From Eimeria necatrix (taxonomy: Eukaryota; Apicomplexa; Conoidasida; Eucoccidiorida; Eimeriidae): a DNA stretch of 15,922 nt. The position numbers were made by a program, and so were the translations under genes. The DNA is taken from contig NW_013651679.1 in NCBI RefSeq assembly GCF_000499385.1, forward strand, positions 9,644 through 25,565, in the 5' to 3' direction. Each line of letters starts with the position of its first letter. Within the stretch, counting starts at the first letter, position 1. Of this stretch, positions 6,282-15,922 are shown one piece after another. Below the pieces are notes generated by a model. That model saw only the letters and a list, made by a program, of their open reading frames with translations. It was not told the DNA's origin and searched no databases.

Positions 6282-9067
6282 TCAGCTTCTACAGCCCAAC
6301 AGCCCAACTTCCAAATCCAAAACTTTCGGAAATCTTTTCGTCTTCAGCACTAAACAACTGCTTGCAACCCGGCCTTTTTGCATTTACTCACTAACAGAAG
6401 GGAGGATTACCTCCAAAGGCTCTCGGACTCACCAGCAGCTTTCTCTGCCACACCTCTTTGGGCACTCTGCATGCAGCAGCGCCCCAAGGGAGAATTCTTA
6501 GACGCAGTAAATGCGCAGTTAAGTCTGAGAGGGCCCTCGGCCCCAGTGGCCTCGCTTTGACTCGCTGTTGAGTCAATAGAACGCAACAAATGCCCCTCTC
6601 GAAAGCTTTCCTAAAAGGCTCTAGGCTTAGCTAGATCCACAGAGCGCCTCTGGAAGAGAAAAACTTTTGACAAAGTCTTTGGATGCGGGAATCTGCCGCC
6701 AGTGAAAGTATTCTTGACTTCTATTTGAGGTCGAATATCAATTCACGCACATTTTTTTTTGTTATTTACTTTGCACTCTTTCGGAACTCAAAGCCACAGC
6801 AGTGGCGAAACGCTCTACGGAGCAAACTAGATTCGTTCAATTTCTCTGGTGTTGTGATAAATAAATGGCAACAGCCCAGGGAACCGCTTATAAGCTAACT
6901 CAGATGCAGTGTCAACTCAGAAGAAGCTGTAGAGGCTTGAGTGTTTGCAAAGGATGCTGCATCAAGTCTTGAGGTACTGCAAATTTTTGACGTTGAAATG
7001 ATCAGGATATCAATTTTCTTTAACTCAGTTGCCTTCCTCCTGAAATAATTTCAAGTCCCTTCAAGTATTGGACCCATTTCTGCAGCTTACTACTGCCCTG
7101 AGTTAATTCCGTCATGCCAGTAGCGAAGTTAGCAAGCTGCTTTGTTAGTCGCTCTTTGTAAGGGCCAAATTCGCCTTGATTATCTCTGTTTGTGCAATTT
7201 ACCGAGAAAGATCAAGCAAAGAAAGATCTGCATATGCTGTCACTCAGCTGCTTCAATTTGACCATCTTTGGAACACTTGAATGATGGCAAACGCGAAATG
7301 TCTTTTGACATTTCCCGCTAGTCAAAGTCCAATTGCTTAAATCCAGTACGTTTTGCATGATGGTGTCGCAGTGTGCTGTTTGGTGAATTAATGTGCAGCA
7401 ATAGCTTCTTTCTTTTTGAGACAAAGTACATCTCTACACTAATGGATACATGAGAGTGCCCGAGAATGTGCATCTGTTTTAGCAGCTGCTCACAAACTTG
7501 TAGGGCCTACAGTTTATCTAATTAATGCATTTAATGCCAAGGTGTTCTCATATTTGTTCTGAAATGCCAGAGTGCAGTTCACAGCTGCACGATGATGCCA
7601 TATGCGTGCGTTCTATACGGCTGCTGAGCAAACCAGTATTAATTTTGGGCAAAACAGTAATACTACTGGGTGAAGCTTTACATTCAAAGTGCAACAGTAT
7701 TAGGCAGGTTCACTAAAGAGGAAACGATTCATAGTTGTAGCGCTACACGGTGTCCCAGCGAAAAAAAATATATGTTGATTTGCCAGTCTGTGTTACCAGT
7801 AGATGGACACAGCACTACCAGTGCATGTGGAGTCTTAAAAAGGTATCGTAAATCTTTGAAGTTCTTCGAAAAATTGTGCAGCGAACAAAATGGAAGGGAA
7901 GGGTTTGTCCTGTCTTTGCAGGGCACAAGCGCTGTAGAAATGCAGCAAAGGAACCAATTGCCTGAGTAGCATTGGGCAGCTTGCACAGGGAAATTGCAAG
8001 ATGTATCAATTCGCCTGCAGGTTCTAGTTAGCCATGAACCCTTTACAACATGCATTGCTTTTCCCAGCCTAAGTTGGGGCATAGATAATCGAAAGGCCTT
8101 TCGACGTAATAGCCTCTCAAGAACGCTAGCAGGCACCACCCATATTTTTCGCAACTCGCCATTTCGAAAAGCTCTGATAATTATATTTTGTTTGGCGATA
8201 AAATAATTGTGAAAGGCGCGTAGTTCTACGTGATGGTTCCCATAGCCGTTTCTCCCAAGTACATAAAAAAATACGTTATAAAGACAAAGCAGCTTGCTAA
8301 CTTCCCTACTGGATGGCATTGAAAAATATGTAGACGGTTTACCAGTAGAATACCCCACAGCAATCACACTGTGACTACTACAATGTAGCCCAGAAATGGC
8401 CTTCAGGGTCGCATATTTCGGAGCATGCAAACTGGCATATTAAATACAATTAATTGCTAAAAAAAGAAATCCTAGGGGTAAATGCCTAGTGTGTTGTGCA
8501 TGCGTGCCTCAGTTTTGGGTCAGCCAAAGGGTGGGTTTCTCTCTGCATTGGATGCTTGAACACTAAAGACAGCAACTGTTACTCCGGAATTTTTGTTCGC
8601 ACGACCTTTGCGCCAATAAGACAAATTGCCACTCCATGCAAATGCTGTAGGTGGCGTCAACCTGTTTCCCGAGAAGCTCTGCACTTCAGACCTTACACGA
8701 TTTGTGAGATGCTTCAAATGGATCTGTTCAAATGCCGTCGCTCCGCTGCTATCCACTCAGATCCGCTCATCTTCTCATACTAAAGGACACCCCCCGATAC
8801 TGCAAGCAGCGGTTTAATGCTTCTCCGCTTTTCATCTTTGCAAGAATCTCGAATTTACTACACATCTTGACCTTCCTCTTCTCTTTGCAGCAAACAAAGA
8901 CATTGCAGCATTGGGCTGGGATGCTTGTTGTTGCCGTTTGCAGATTTTCTCTACTACCTTCTCTCCTGGGGCTTTCTTCCAATTCTTGATGTAAAATTTG
9001 TATACACAAAAGATGTTATAATCATGTGTGTAGAAGAATATACTGAAAGAGTCATAGCCCTCCACTC

Positions 9068-9253
9068 ATGAGAGGCCTTTGTGCCAACTTGTGCCAACGC
9101 GCACCCCAAGGTAAAGATAGTGACTCCAAAGAGTCCAAGACAGAAGGGAAAGCAGAAAAACTGAAGAAGCTGTGCAGAGAGAAAGGGCTGGCAACTGCAA
9201 GGACTGGAGCAAAAAGAGACGTGCGACAGCGTAGGCAAGCAGCCCCAAAATGA
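9068..9253 (+). CDS. Weak candidate small ORF with SAP-like segment
   Basis: ATG-initiated 61-codon frame. Its second half, KAEKLKKLCREKGLATARTG followed by AKRDVRQRR, resembles the helix-loop-helix pattern of a SAP DNA-binding motif (L-x2-L-C-x3-GL-x5-G-x-K). There is no upstream or downstream partner exon I can join with confidence, and a CAAG|GTAAAG donor-like site interrupts it near 9110. It may be chance. Confidence 0.2.
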   Translation: MRGLCANLCQRAPQGKDSDSKESKTEGKAEKLKKLCREKGLATARTGAKRDVRQRRQAAPK

Positions 9254-9470
9254 CAAACTCAGGACACTCACTCCTGGCGACTAGAGATGGTCTTTCTTGT
9301 TTAGGGTTTTAATAAAAGTATGTCAGGAAGATACTGGACAGGCCGCTCTCACACAGCAGCTCGTGGATGTCATGACTGTGGTTGCAGCTTTTGTCCATGC
9401 GCAGTGCTCCGCACTTCGACAATTAGCGTCAGTGTGAGATAATATCTTTTATTGCTGCTTCACCAACACA

Positions 9471-9676
9471 GCAGCGAAGGGAAGACAGCAACGGCACACA
9501 AGACCTTGTCCAAGTGGGCTCAGCTGGGCCTGCTTACTGGCCCAGAGTTGGAGAAAAAGCTGATGAGAAAGTGTGTCCATGGCTCAAGAGCCCTTGCCAC
9601 GTTGCAGATGCAAGCCAGTGGGCTTCTGGAGCAGCAGCACTGGCTAACTCTTCGCGCTGCTGCCTCTCTGCTTTGA
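9471..9676 (+). CDS. Weak candidate terminal exon
   Basis: A pyrimidine-rich acceptor (ATTGCTGCTTCACCAACACAG) is followed by an open frame rich in Leu, Lys, Gln and Ala ending in TGA. It contains LSKWAQLGLLTGPELEKKL and LQMQASGLLEQQHW, with many G/C third positions. It requires an incoming phase-2 exon, which I could not identify. The family is unrecognised. Confidence 0.25.
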
Positions 9677-11220
9677 CTAGCCAAGTAGGTGTTAAGGAAG
9701 AGTCGTCTCAGGGTCACCAGCAGTGCTGGTGTCTGGCCTGGAGAGCCAGAGACATTGGCAGGCTCTTGAGAATGTTTTCTAAAGGTGCATCTATTGAGGT
9801 CTACTGTGGCCTTCAATGGCTGAGAAAGCTGCGAGGAAGTGTCTACTTGCACGGGGAATTCGGAGCTGACTGAAGCAGCCCTCCAGCGACGCTCTGGGCA
9901 GAGGCTAACATAATAAGATTCTTGAAATGATTCTCTGAAGGGCTTAGAAGAAGTCTATCTTACGATCCAGAAGTACTCAGAGGATGTCTTTGAGGAATTC
10001 GAGCACAGGACATTGCCCTGCTTCCTGCTGCACTGCTCCGTGTGGCTGTTCCTCCACTGCACTGCAGGAAGCTGCTGACATTCTCCGGAAAAAGGACTTA
10101 TGGTGGCTACCGCGGGCGTTTTCCGTGAAGACTTAGAGTGGCTGTTCAACTTATGCACGAAGGCTACTGGGTGTGCAAGCTTGGACACCATTGACATCCG
10201 TGCACCGCTAGGAGCCTCTTATTCCACTTTCACAGCTCTAAAATTAAATCCTAGACACATTTTTCAGCTGCACTTTGACAAAAAGGCGTTTTGTTGCAGC
10301 TACAGCTGTCGCCTGCTTAGCCAGCGGCGCCGTTCAAGTTTTCAGTCGCGCTGCGATTAGCGGCGCTGGGGGCCGTGCAAATCCCCTTTGGCTGAATTTT
10401 TAAGAAAAGAATTGGAAAAGGAAAGACTGCTTCTCGAGGAATGGAAGCATTGTTCAGACAGGCAGGCAGGGAGCTTCGGGAACGCGGGGTGTGGAAAGCT
10501 GGGATTCTGTCTACACTTGCGCGGCTGCGTGCGAGGCCCGAAGGGGCGGGAGCGAGGGATAATCCGAGGAAATTCAGTCTTAAAATATCCGTAATTAAAG
10601 TTAGCGTTGTGAATTTTGGGTTATGCAATTCTGCTATCTGCGTTTGGGCTGCACTGGCAGTGTGGCACGTCTTTGCGTGGAAAGCGCTGCGAGCAGCGCC
10701 GCAGGCCCCCTTGGGTCAGAAAAAGCGGCGTTAAAGGTGCAGATCGTCTAAAGAAAGACATCAAAGTATTCATTGAAGTGGATTGCGGACTGTGCAGGCC
10801 AGTCTTTCGGAGTAGGGGGTTCCCCAGTGAGTGAGGGAGGGGATCAGGACCGACTCACAGTGCTGGGGGACTGGAGGTGCGGAACAAGTATTTCAGTTTT
10901 CCGGAGAAACCCAAAGTTCTTTCAGGTTTCATTTTTAACATGAGAAGACTATTTCTCGTAGGTTGGAGGGCATTTTTAGAGGTCTGTGAACGCTTCCTGG
11001 GCGCGCGTCGATGTTAGTCGATCGGTGTCCGCCTGTAGGCAACGGATTTAGGGGCTCTCGCTAATTAGAAGGTGAATAGCTCGGCCTTTTCGAAGCTTCT
11101 TAATGCTTTTTTTATCATCTTGAAGACCGAGGGCGGCGTCGGACCATCCCGCACGAGCTGCAGCTGCCTCCTGCAGGGCGCCACCGCCAGTGCTCTGGGC
11201 CACATCACTGCACTTTTGCG

Positions 11221-11577
11221 ATGCCGGCGGCTTTGTTTCTTCAAGAACAAGACTTGCAAACTCTCGAGGATGTCGTAGGCGAAGAGAGGGGCCCCGGGGG
11301 CCTCCGGAACCTCGAAGATCGCGGCCACTTCCCCGTGCCCCTCGACTTCCCGAAGGCCCCCGCGCCCCACAGGCAGCGCCGCCGCACAGGTTTGGGGCTC
11401 GGCATTATTTACCTGCTGGTGGTGGGCCTCGTGGTGGGCCGGCGCATGCTGGCGCAGCCGCAGGGCGCCGCAGCAGCAGCAGATCCGCTCGAAGCAGCAG
11501 ACCCCGCTGCCCCCCTTCCGCGGCCTGCTGCTGCTGCCGCTCCAGCAGCAGCAGGCGCTCCCAGCGAGGACCGCCCT

Positions 11578-11608
<31 letters not shown>

Positions 11609-11729
11609 TGCTCGAGGCGGAGGAACTCGGGCCAGCTGCGAGGCCCGGAGCGTCCAAAGGAAAGTCGCGCGCGCGAGCAGCAGCAGAGGCGGCGGCGGCC
11701 GCAGTGAGCGGCCGCGCGCAGCAGCCCGC

Positions 11730-11763
<34 letters not shown>

Positions 11764-13347
11764 AGGGGGGGCGCGGAAGTGGAGGCGAAGCTGAAGAACG
11801 TGAGGGAAATGCTGGGGGCGGCGGGCGCGCTGGTGGAGGCGCTGGCGACGCCGGAGGCCTCGCGGCTGCTGCTTGGCGCCGAAGAGGAACTTCGAAAGGC
11901 CGAAAAACTCGAAAAAGAATTCGAAGAAGCTGCTGCTGTGGAAGTTCACGTGGAGAACGCGCTGAAGGAGCTGCGGCGGCTGCACGCGGCGGCGCTGCGG
12001 GAGGGCCGCGCGCTGGAAGAGGAAAACGAACAAGCCAGCCACATTCTGCCGCTCTGGGACCCCGAGTCCGAGACAGATCCTCCTTTTTTGATAAATGGTC
12101 AGTACGACTTGAGCGATTCGGTGCAGCGGATGCTGCACACGTTCACGTCGGTGACGGACATGTCGCAGGAGCTGTGCGAGGACTTCAACGATGTCAGTCG
12201 CTCGCTGCTGATCTGCGGGCAGTTCGACTGCGAAGGCGACTCCGAACTCTTGCGAGATGCTGCAAATTATATTCGCTACTTAAAACACAACCTCAGTGCG
12301 CAGCAGGGCATCAAACACGTGGCGGATCGGCTGCGCGAGACGATCTTCGCGGGGGTGAAGTCGCGGGAGCTGCGCAAGCGCGAGGCTTCGCTGGTGCTGC
12401 TGCAGGACGACACAGTGCAGCTGCAGATCTTCGTGCGGCTGGCGAAGGCCGACGAGAAGTCCCACTTGAAGAGCCCGGCGGGCATGCACGAGGGGGTGGC
12501 GCCGCTGGAGGTGATGCTGGGGGACGCGGAAACGCTGCTGGCCACCATGCGCATGCTGTTGAAGGAAATAGAAAACTGCAACTCGATGGAAACCATGTTT
12601 GTTGCTGCGGGTCAGTTCGACGAGATCGGCCTGACGGCCATGGAACTCATGCAGACTGTGCAGGAGCACGCGGCGACGCTGCCCAAGCACTTCGGAGGCA
12701 TCGAGAAGCACATCCGCGTGTCAGTGGTCGCCGACTCGGGGCGCATTCACGAAGCCTGCGTGTCGAAGAGCAAGGCCGTGCTGGAAGTTCTCGAAAACGC
12801 GAAGAAAAAGCTCGAAAAAGGCCTGCAAAGCGACCAGAGCCCCAAGAGAGCTGCAGCGAAGAAGCTCGACAGCGGCATGTACGAGCAGCTGCTGGGGAGC
12901 GTGCAGGAAGCCACGGACCGCCTCAAACAAACTGTTCTGCAAACTGCAGAAACTCTGCAGACAATGCAGCAGGTGGAAGACGTCGGCGCCGTTTTGAACG
13001 CCCTGGAGGCGCAGGAGAAGAACATGCTGGATCTGCTGAGGCAGGAGGAAGAGGCGCACCTGCTGGTGCTGGACACCGTGTTTTTGGACTTAGTTGCTGA
13101 GGAGATTGGTAAGCTGGAGTTGTCTGCTGCCTTCTCCAAGTCGTGCGAACTGGCCGAGGCCTTTGGCCACAAGCAGTACTTAAAACTGCACCTGGAGCAG
13201 TTCGAAAAAGCCAGGCTGCACCTGCGCGACAGCCGAAGTGCTGTAGGGGTCGTGGGATTCATGGGGTTGATGCGGTCAGCTGTGAGTTCAATGCACAAGT
13301 CGATAGCTTTCAGCAACAAGAGGCAAGCGCTCAGCCGGGCGACTTGA
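11221..13347 (+). CDS. Membrane-anchored helical protein, 708 residues, unknown function
   Basis: Single open exon from ATG to TGA; an in-frame TAA at 11101 with no ATG between supports this start unless an intron intervenes. Residues 1-50 are a short leader without a signal peptide. RQRRR (51-55) precedes one hydrophobic segment at about 56-73, followed by RR, suggesting a signal anchor. Residues 80-185 are Ala/Pro/Gln-rich with Gln9 at 121-129, encoded by CAG tracts. From about 186 to 690 the protein is mostly charged and Leu-rich, probably alpha-helical or coiled-coil, with KAEKLEKEFEEA and KKKLEKGL. GQ(Y/F)D motifs occur at 293, 333 and 464. No enzymatic motif was seen. It is probably a coccidian lineage-specific membrane protein; location and role are unknown. 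Confidence 0.85.
11579..11611 (+). repeat. In-frame CAG tract encoding Gln9
   Basis: Nine CAG codons following GAG and ended by CTG CTC. A second interrupted GCA/CAG-type tract at about 11726-11764 encodes Ala in the same protein, so the same triplet is used in two reading frames. Confidence 0.9.
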
Positions 13348-14159
13348 ACTTGTGCGCTGCTCCGAGAAAGGTTGTAGTCTGGCCCTTCTCTCGCAAGAGA
13401 GCCCCGGAAGTTCATTCCTGTTCTTCTCAAGTCCGCAAAAGTCCTTTCTTGTTTGCTTTCCGCCGCCAGCAGGCGGCGGCTGCACTGGTCGAGCGCGGGC
13501 CGCGGCCGCCTCGACCCTCCCGCTTTGTTGGAGTTCTTCTGCTTCTTTGAATTCAAATACTGTTTTTTCCATTTATGATGTTCAGGCGAGAGCGGTACTC
13601 CGTGGAAAGCGAATGAGTTTCTGCAGGAGTCCAACAGAGAACGCGTAGGCTCTTCCACTGGAGCATAGGCTCAAACTTGGCCACTGTAGCTGCGCTGCTG
13701 CAGTCCAAACCACTTCCTGCTGCAACAAACCACTGCCAAGTCGAAACTCTTCCACTGGGCCGCCGGCGGTAGGACCCACCACAGCCCTCGCCAGCAACTG
13801 AACAGAAAGTCGCAGCTTAGCGGGCAGGCGACGGACTTAGGGAGATTTAGCTGAGCATTTGCTTGCATGCAGCGGCGCTTTGTTTGTAGCTCGACTCCCT
13901 CCGTGGCTGCGCAGCAACAGAGGACACTAAGCTGCACTTTGTGCAAGTGTTAGCCTTAGAGGGGTTCTGGCTTCGCCGGATCCAGGGCTGCTCCCTCTAG
14001 GCTCCGTAGGCAGGTTTCTGCGCAGAGAGAAACATTCTCACGGGAATCCTGCTTTTAATTTGCGTCATATCCCTTTTATTGCGTTTCAAAGCTAAGGCGG
14101 CGTCTTGCGAAGCACTTTTATCTGCAGGATCGCCCACTTGTGTGCCTTTTTGTGCATGC
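13348..14159. other. Convergent intergenic region
   Basis: Lies between the plus-strand membrane-protein gene and the end of the minus-strand helical-protein gene, so it probably contains both 3' UTRs. No exon, RNA gene or clear repeat was seen. TTGCATGCAGC occurs near 13862. Confidence 0.5.
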
Positions 14160-15257
14160 TCAAGCAACTTTCGCCTCACAGTGCTCAGTGGCAGTCAGCC
14201 TCTGCAAGTCCTGGACTTTTTGCCTTATCTTTTTTTGCACTCTGGCGGCGCGTTCCGCGGAGGCTTTCCAGTGCTGCGTGCTAGTGCTGCCTGCTGCCTG
14301 CGGGGCGCCCCTCTGTGAGCAAAAGCCTCCGAAATGCGTGTAAAGTGCCTTTTCAATTCCAAGACGCTTTCCAGCGGCGTCGAACTCTTCAGAAATGGCC
14401 AGCAGGTCTGGGCCACCAGCTAGCACGTGCAGCAATGCGTAGTAACGCTGGCTCGGAAGCCCGCGTTGAAAAGTCCGTTCTAACGCGGGAGAGCCTAAGT
14501 GCTTTTCCCGGAGTCCATCTTTTCCTCGCGGATGGGCCAACAGGATATTTATTAGTTTTCTTAAAACTTTCTGCTCAAGTCCTCCCGGAGCAGCAAACAG
14601 CAAGGCAAAAGCCACTGCAAAAAGTAGCAATTCTTGGGGCCCCTGGGCCAAACAGGCAAATAGAAAGCTGAAACTAATTCTGCCACATAAAAGCACTTCA
14701 AAACTTTTTTAATTCTGTCCGAAAAGAGAGAAAAAGCGCAGATCGACTCAGAAGAAAAGCGAAAGTTGCACTGGCCGGGAGCCGCTGCTGCTGCTTGTGT
14801 CTATTCTTGCGTCTTTGCGTCTTTCTTTCGTTTTTTTCAACATTTATTTTCTCTCAATTTAACATTTTAAATTCTTTTTAAATTCTTTCGAGGTCTGTAC
14901 ACTCAGCTTTCCCAGGCTTTCGGCCTCCCCCTGGGAGTTCGCGAAAGTTGAATGGGCACTTCGTCAAATCTTAAACAGCAAAAACTAAATTTTCAGCTTC
15001 ACCAAGTCTGGACTTTGGAGTCCTTGGTTTTGTTGCAGTTGTAAATCTTGCAACAGATTCTTAATTGCAGGACTGGCTAGCTGCTTGTGCAGGCCGCAGC
15101 CAGTGGCTAGCCACGGCTAGCAGCTAGCCACGGCTTGCAGCTAGCCAGCAGACTTGACAGCTAGATAGCTAACATCAAGCTGGCCCCGGAGGCTTTTGCC
15201 GGAGAGCAGCAGCAAGTGCCCCGCCTCGACTTGCAGCTTGCACTGCGCGGAACTAGA

Positions 15258-15296
<39 letters not shown>

Positions 15297-15417
15297 TGCT
15301 GCTGGCGGCAGTAGGCGCTGCAGCAGTTGCTGGAGCAGCAGGAGCAGCGCCTGCCGCTCTGCTCCTGCCATTGTAGTTCGCCAAGCTCCGCTGGAGAACA
15401 CCGCCAGCAGCAGCAGC

Positions 15418-15464
<47 letters not shown>

Positions 15465-15922
15465 GGAGCAGCAGAAAGCAGCCCAAGTGCTGCAGCGCGG
15501 GGGCGCTCTGCAGTCACTGCCCCGGCGTGCCCGGCCGAATGCCCGCAGCCGCAGCAGCGTGCTGCAGCGCGAGGCGCTGGTGGCTCTCCGAGGCCGCCCG
15601 CAGCACCAACTCCCTGTCCAGCAGCTCCAGGGCCTCCTCCACTTCTTGCATGAATTGTTTGCCGAAGTCCAATCCTTGAGAGCCTTCTTGAACGGCCGGC
15701 AAGTACTCCCTGAGGGCCACATCCAGCCACTTCATTCGCACGGCTTTAGGGTTCACTTCGAGCAGCATGGGCCCCTCTCCGGGGCCCCAGGGGCCCCCCG
15801 GGGGGCCCCCCGGGGGCCCCCCCGCGGGGCCCGCGGGGGCCCCGGGGGGCCCCCCGGCGAGTGCGGCGTTGGGGGCCCCCGCGGGGGCGGCCCAGGGCGC
15901 GGGGGGCGCTGGGGAGGCGCCG
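14160..15922 (-). CDS. Unidentified helical protein gene, 5'-partial
   Basis: Predicted exons in transcription order are >15922-15518, 15390-15174 and 14642-14160 (TGA). Phases match at both junctions (2, then 0). Donors are CA|GTGACT and GAT|GTTAGC, both mediocre. Acceptors are GTGTTCTCCAG and the strong TTTGCCTGTTTGGCCCAG. Exon 1 encodes Gly/Pro/Ala-rich sequence and then MLLEVNPKAVRMKWLDVALR and FMQEVEEALELLDREL. Exon 2 encodes ALLLLLQQLLQRLLPP, an Ala run from a CAG tract, and KLQVEAGHLLLLSGKSL. Exon 3 encodes LLLFAVAFALLFAAPGG, VLRKLINILLAHPRG, YYALLHVLAGGPDLLAISEE and GIEKALYTHFGG. Repeated amphipathic Leu-rich helices suggest an alpha-solenoid (HEAT/ARM-like) fold, which is inference. 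Without the first splice, the first exon would stop at TGA 15514-15516. The family is unrecognised. Confidence 0.5.
15072..15150. repeat. GCTAGC-rich tandem cluster
   Basis: Five GCTAGC hexamers occur within about 75 bp, in units such as GGCTAGCAGCTAGCCACGGC and its variant ending CGGCTTGCAGCTAGCC. The cluster lies just inside the predicted intron 14643-15173 of the minus-strand gene. Confidence 0.85.
15260..15303. repeat. CTG/GCT tract, Ala run on the minus strand
   Basis: GCT/CTG repeats with one GTTG interruption. On the minus strand they read GCA-type codons (about ten Ala) in the predicted middle exon. Confidence 0.9.
15408..15470. repeat. CAG tract (~15 uninterrupted units)
   Basis: A long CAG run at about 15420-15464 plus short interrupted flanks. 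In the minus-strand model it is a CTG tract within the predicted short intron 15391-15517, just upstream of the acceptor. Confidence 0.9.
15770..15922. repeat. GGGGCC-type GC-only block encoding Gly/Pro/Ala
   Basis: Almost pure G and C with repeated GGGGCCCC and CCCCGGGG palindromes. The minus-strand frame of the downstream exon stays open to the window edge and reads as PGGPP-like sequence, so it is probably a coding low-complexity linker. The gene's true start is outside the window. Confidence 0.8.

Larger units (their letters stand above)
6390..11060. other. 4.6-kb block without a convincing gene
   Basis: Base composition is balanced, with no triplet tracts, AT satellites or GTGTACGTACAC elements. 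The longest open frame (minus, 7729-8430) lacks an ATG at its start and has atypical composition. Two weak exon candidates, at 9068-9253 and 9471-9676 (plus), are listed separately. A CCA|GTGAGTGAGG donor-like site occurs near 10827. The block may hold 5' UTR or non-coding RNA sequence, or a gene I cannot resolve. Confidence 0.5.

Noticed and set aside
10441..10734. Plus-strand open frame with a hydrophobic stretch
   Set aside because: No acceptor, partner exon or family resemblance. It is probably upstream non-coding DNA of the 11221 gene.
6390..11060. tRNA, rRNA or organellar insertion in the quiet block
   Set aside because: No T-arm GGTTCGA-type box, rRNA core sequence or recognisable mitochondrial or plastid gene fragment was found by reading.
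11065..12138. 357-codon open frame on the minus strand
   Set aside because: It lies opposite the GC-rich 5' half of the 708-residue gene and is dominated by Cys, Leu and Arg runs from complementary CAG codons. It is the antisense shadow of a better-supported gene.
12747..13658. 303-codon minus-strand open frame
   Set aside because: Mostly antisense to the same gene, Ser- and Cys-rich, with no recognisable domain.

Overview
The window looks like nuclear DNA of a coccidian apicomplexan, most likely Eimeria (my estimate about 0.85). The reasons are abundant CAG/CTG triplet tracts read as Gln, Ala, Leu or Ser in several genes, interstitial TTTAGGG telomere-type repeats inside genes, many short GT-AG introns between GC-rich exons and AT-rich introns, and a clear eukaryotic ribosomal protein gene. 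Nothing bacterial, viral or transposon-like was recognised.

Layout. (1) 1-2356, plus strand: the 3' part of a multi-exon gene of unknown function. I reconstructed six exons from splice sites, reading phase and coding character; its 5' end lies outside the window. Its introns hold a CTG tract, a telomere-type array, ATTA-rich DNA and two copies of a ~118 bp direct repeat. (2) 2357-3755: AT-rich convergent intergenic DNA with a TATA-type satellite and a CTG14 tract. (3) 3756-5934, minus strand: a complete four-exon gene for ribosomal protein eS8 (RPS8), the only confidently named gene. A TTTAGGG-type array sits about 10 nt upstream of its ATG, and its last intron appears to use a GC donor. (4) 5935-6390: a GC-rich upstream region with a perfect 11-bp hairpin, a TGCATGCA palindrome and a GTGTACGTACAC palindrome. 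(5) About 6390-11060: 4.6 kb of unique, balanced-composition DNA without a convincing gene; only weak exon candidates were found. (6) 11221-13347, plus strand: a long single-exon gene for a 708-residue protein with one N-terminal membrane segment, Ala/Gln-rich linkers and a long helical region carrying three GQ(Y/F)D motifs. (7) 13348-14159: intergenic. (8) 14160-15922, minus strand: the 3' part of a gene for a helical protein of unknown function, reconstructed as three exons with matching phases. It enters the window through an extremely GC-rich GGGGCC-type block that encodes Gly/Pro/Ala.

The genes do not form an operon or obvious pathway; they are independent nuclear genes in convergent and divergent orientation. 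The strongest unexplained signal is a dispersed palindrome, GGTGTACGTACACC. Four perfect and several diverged copies fall between about 960 and 6300, with at least one in every RPS8 intron, and some lie next to a GCATGC motif. It is absent from the following ~8 kb.
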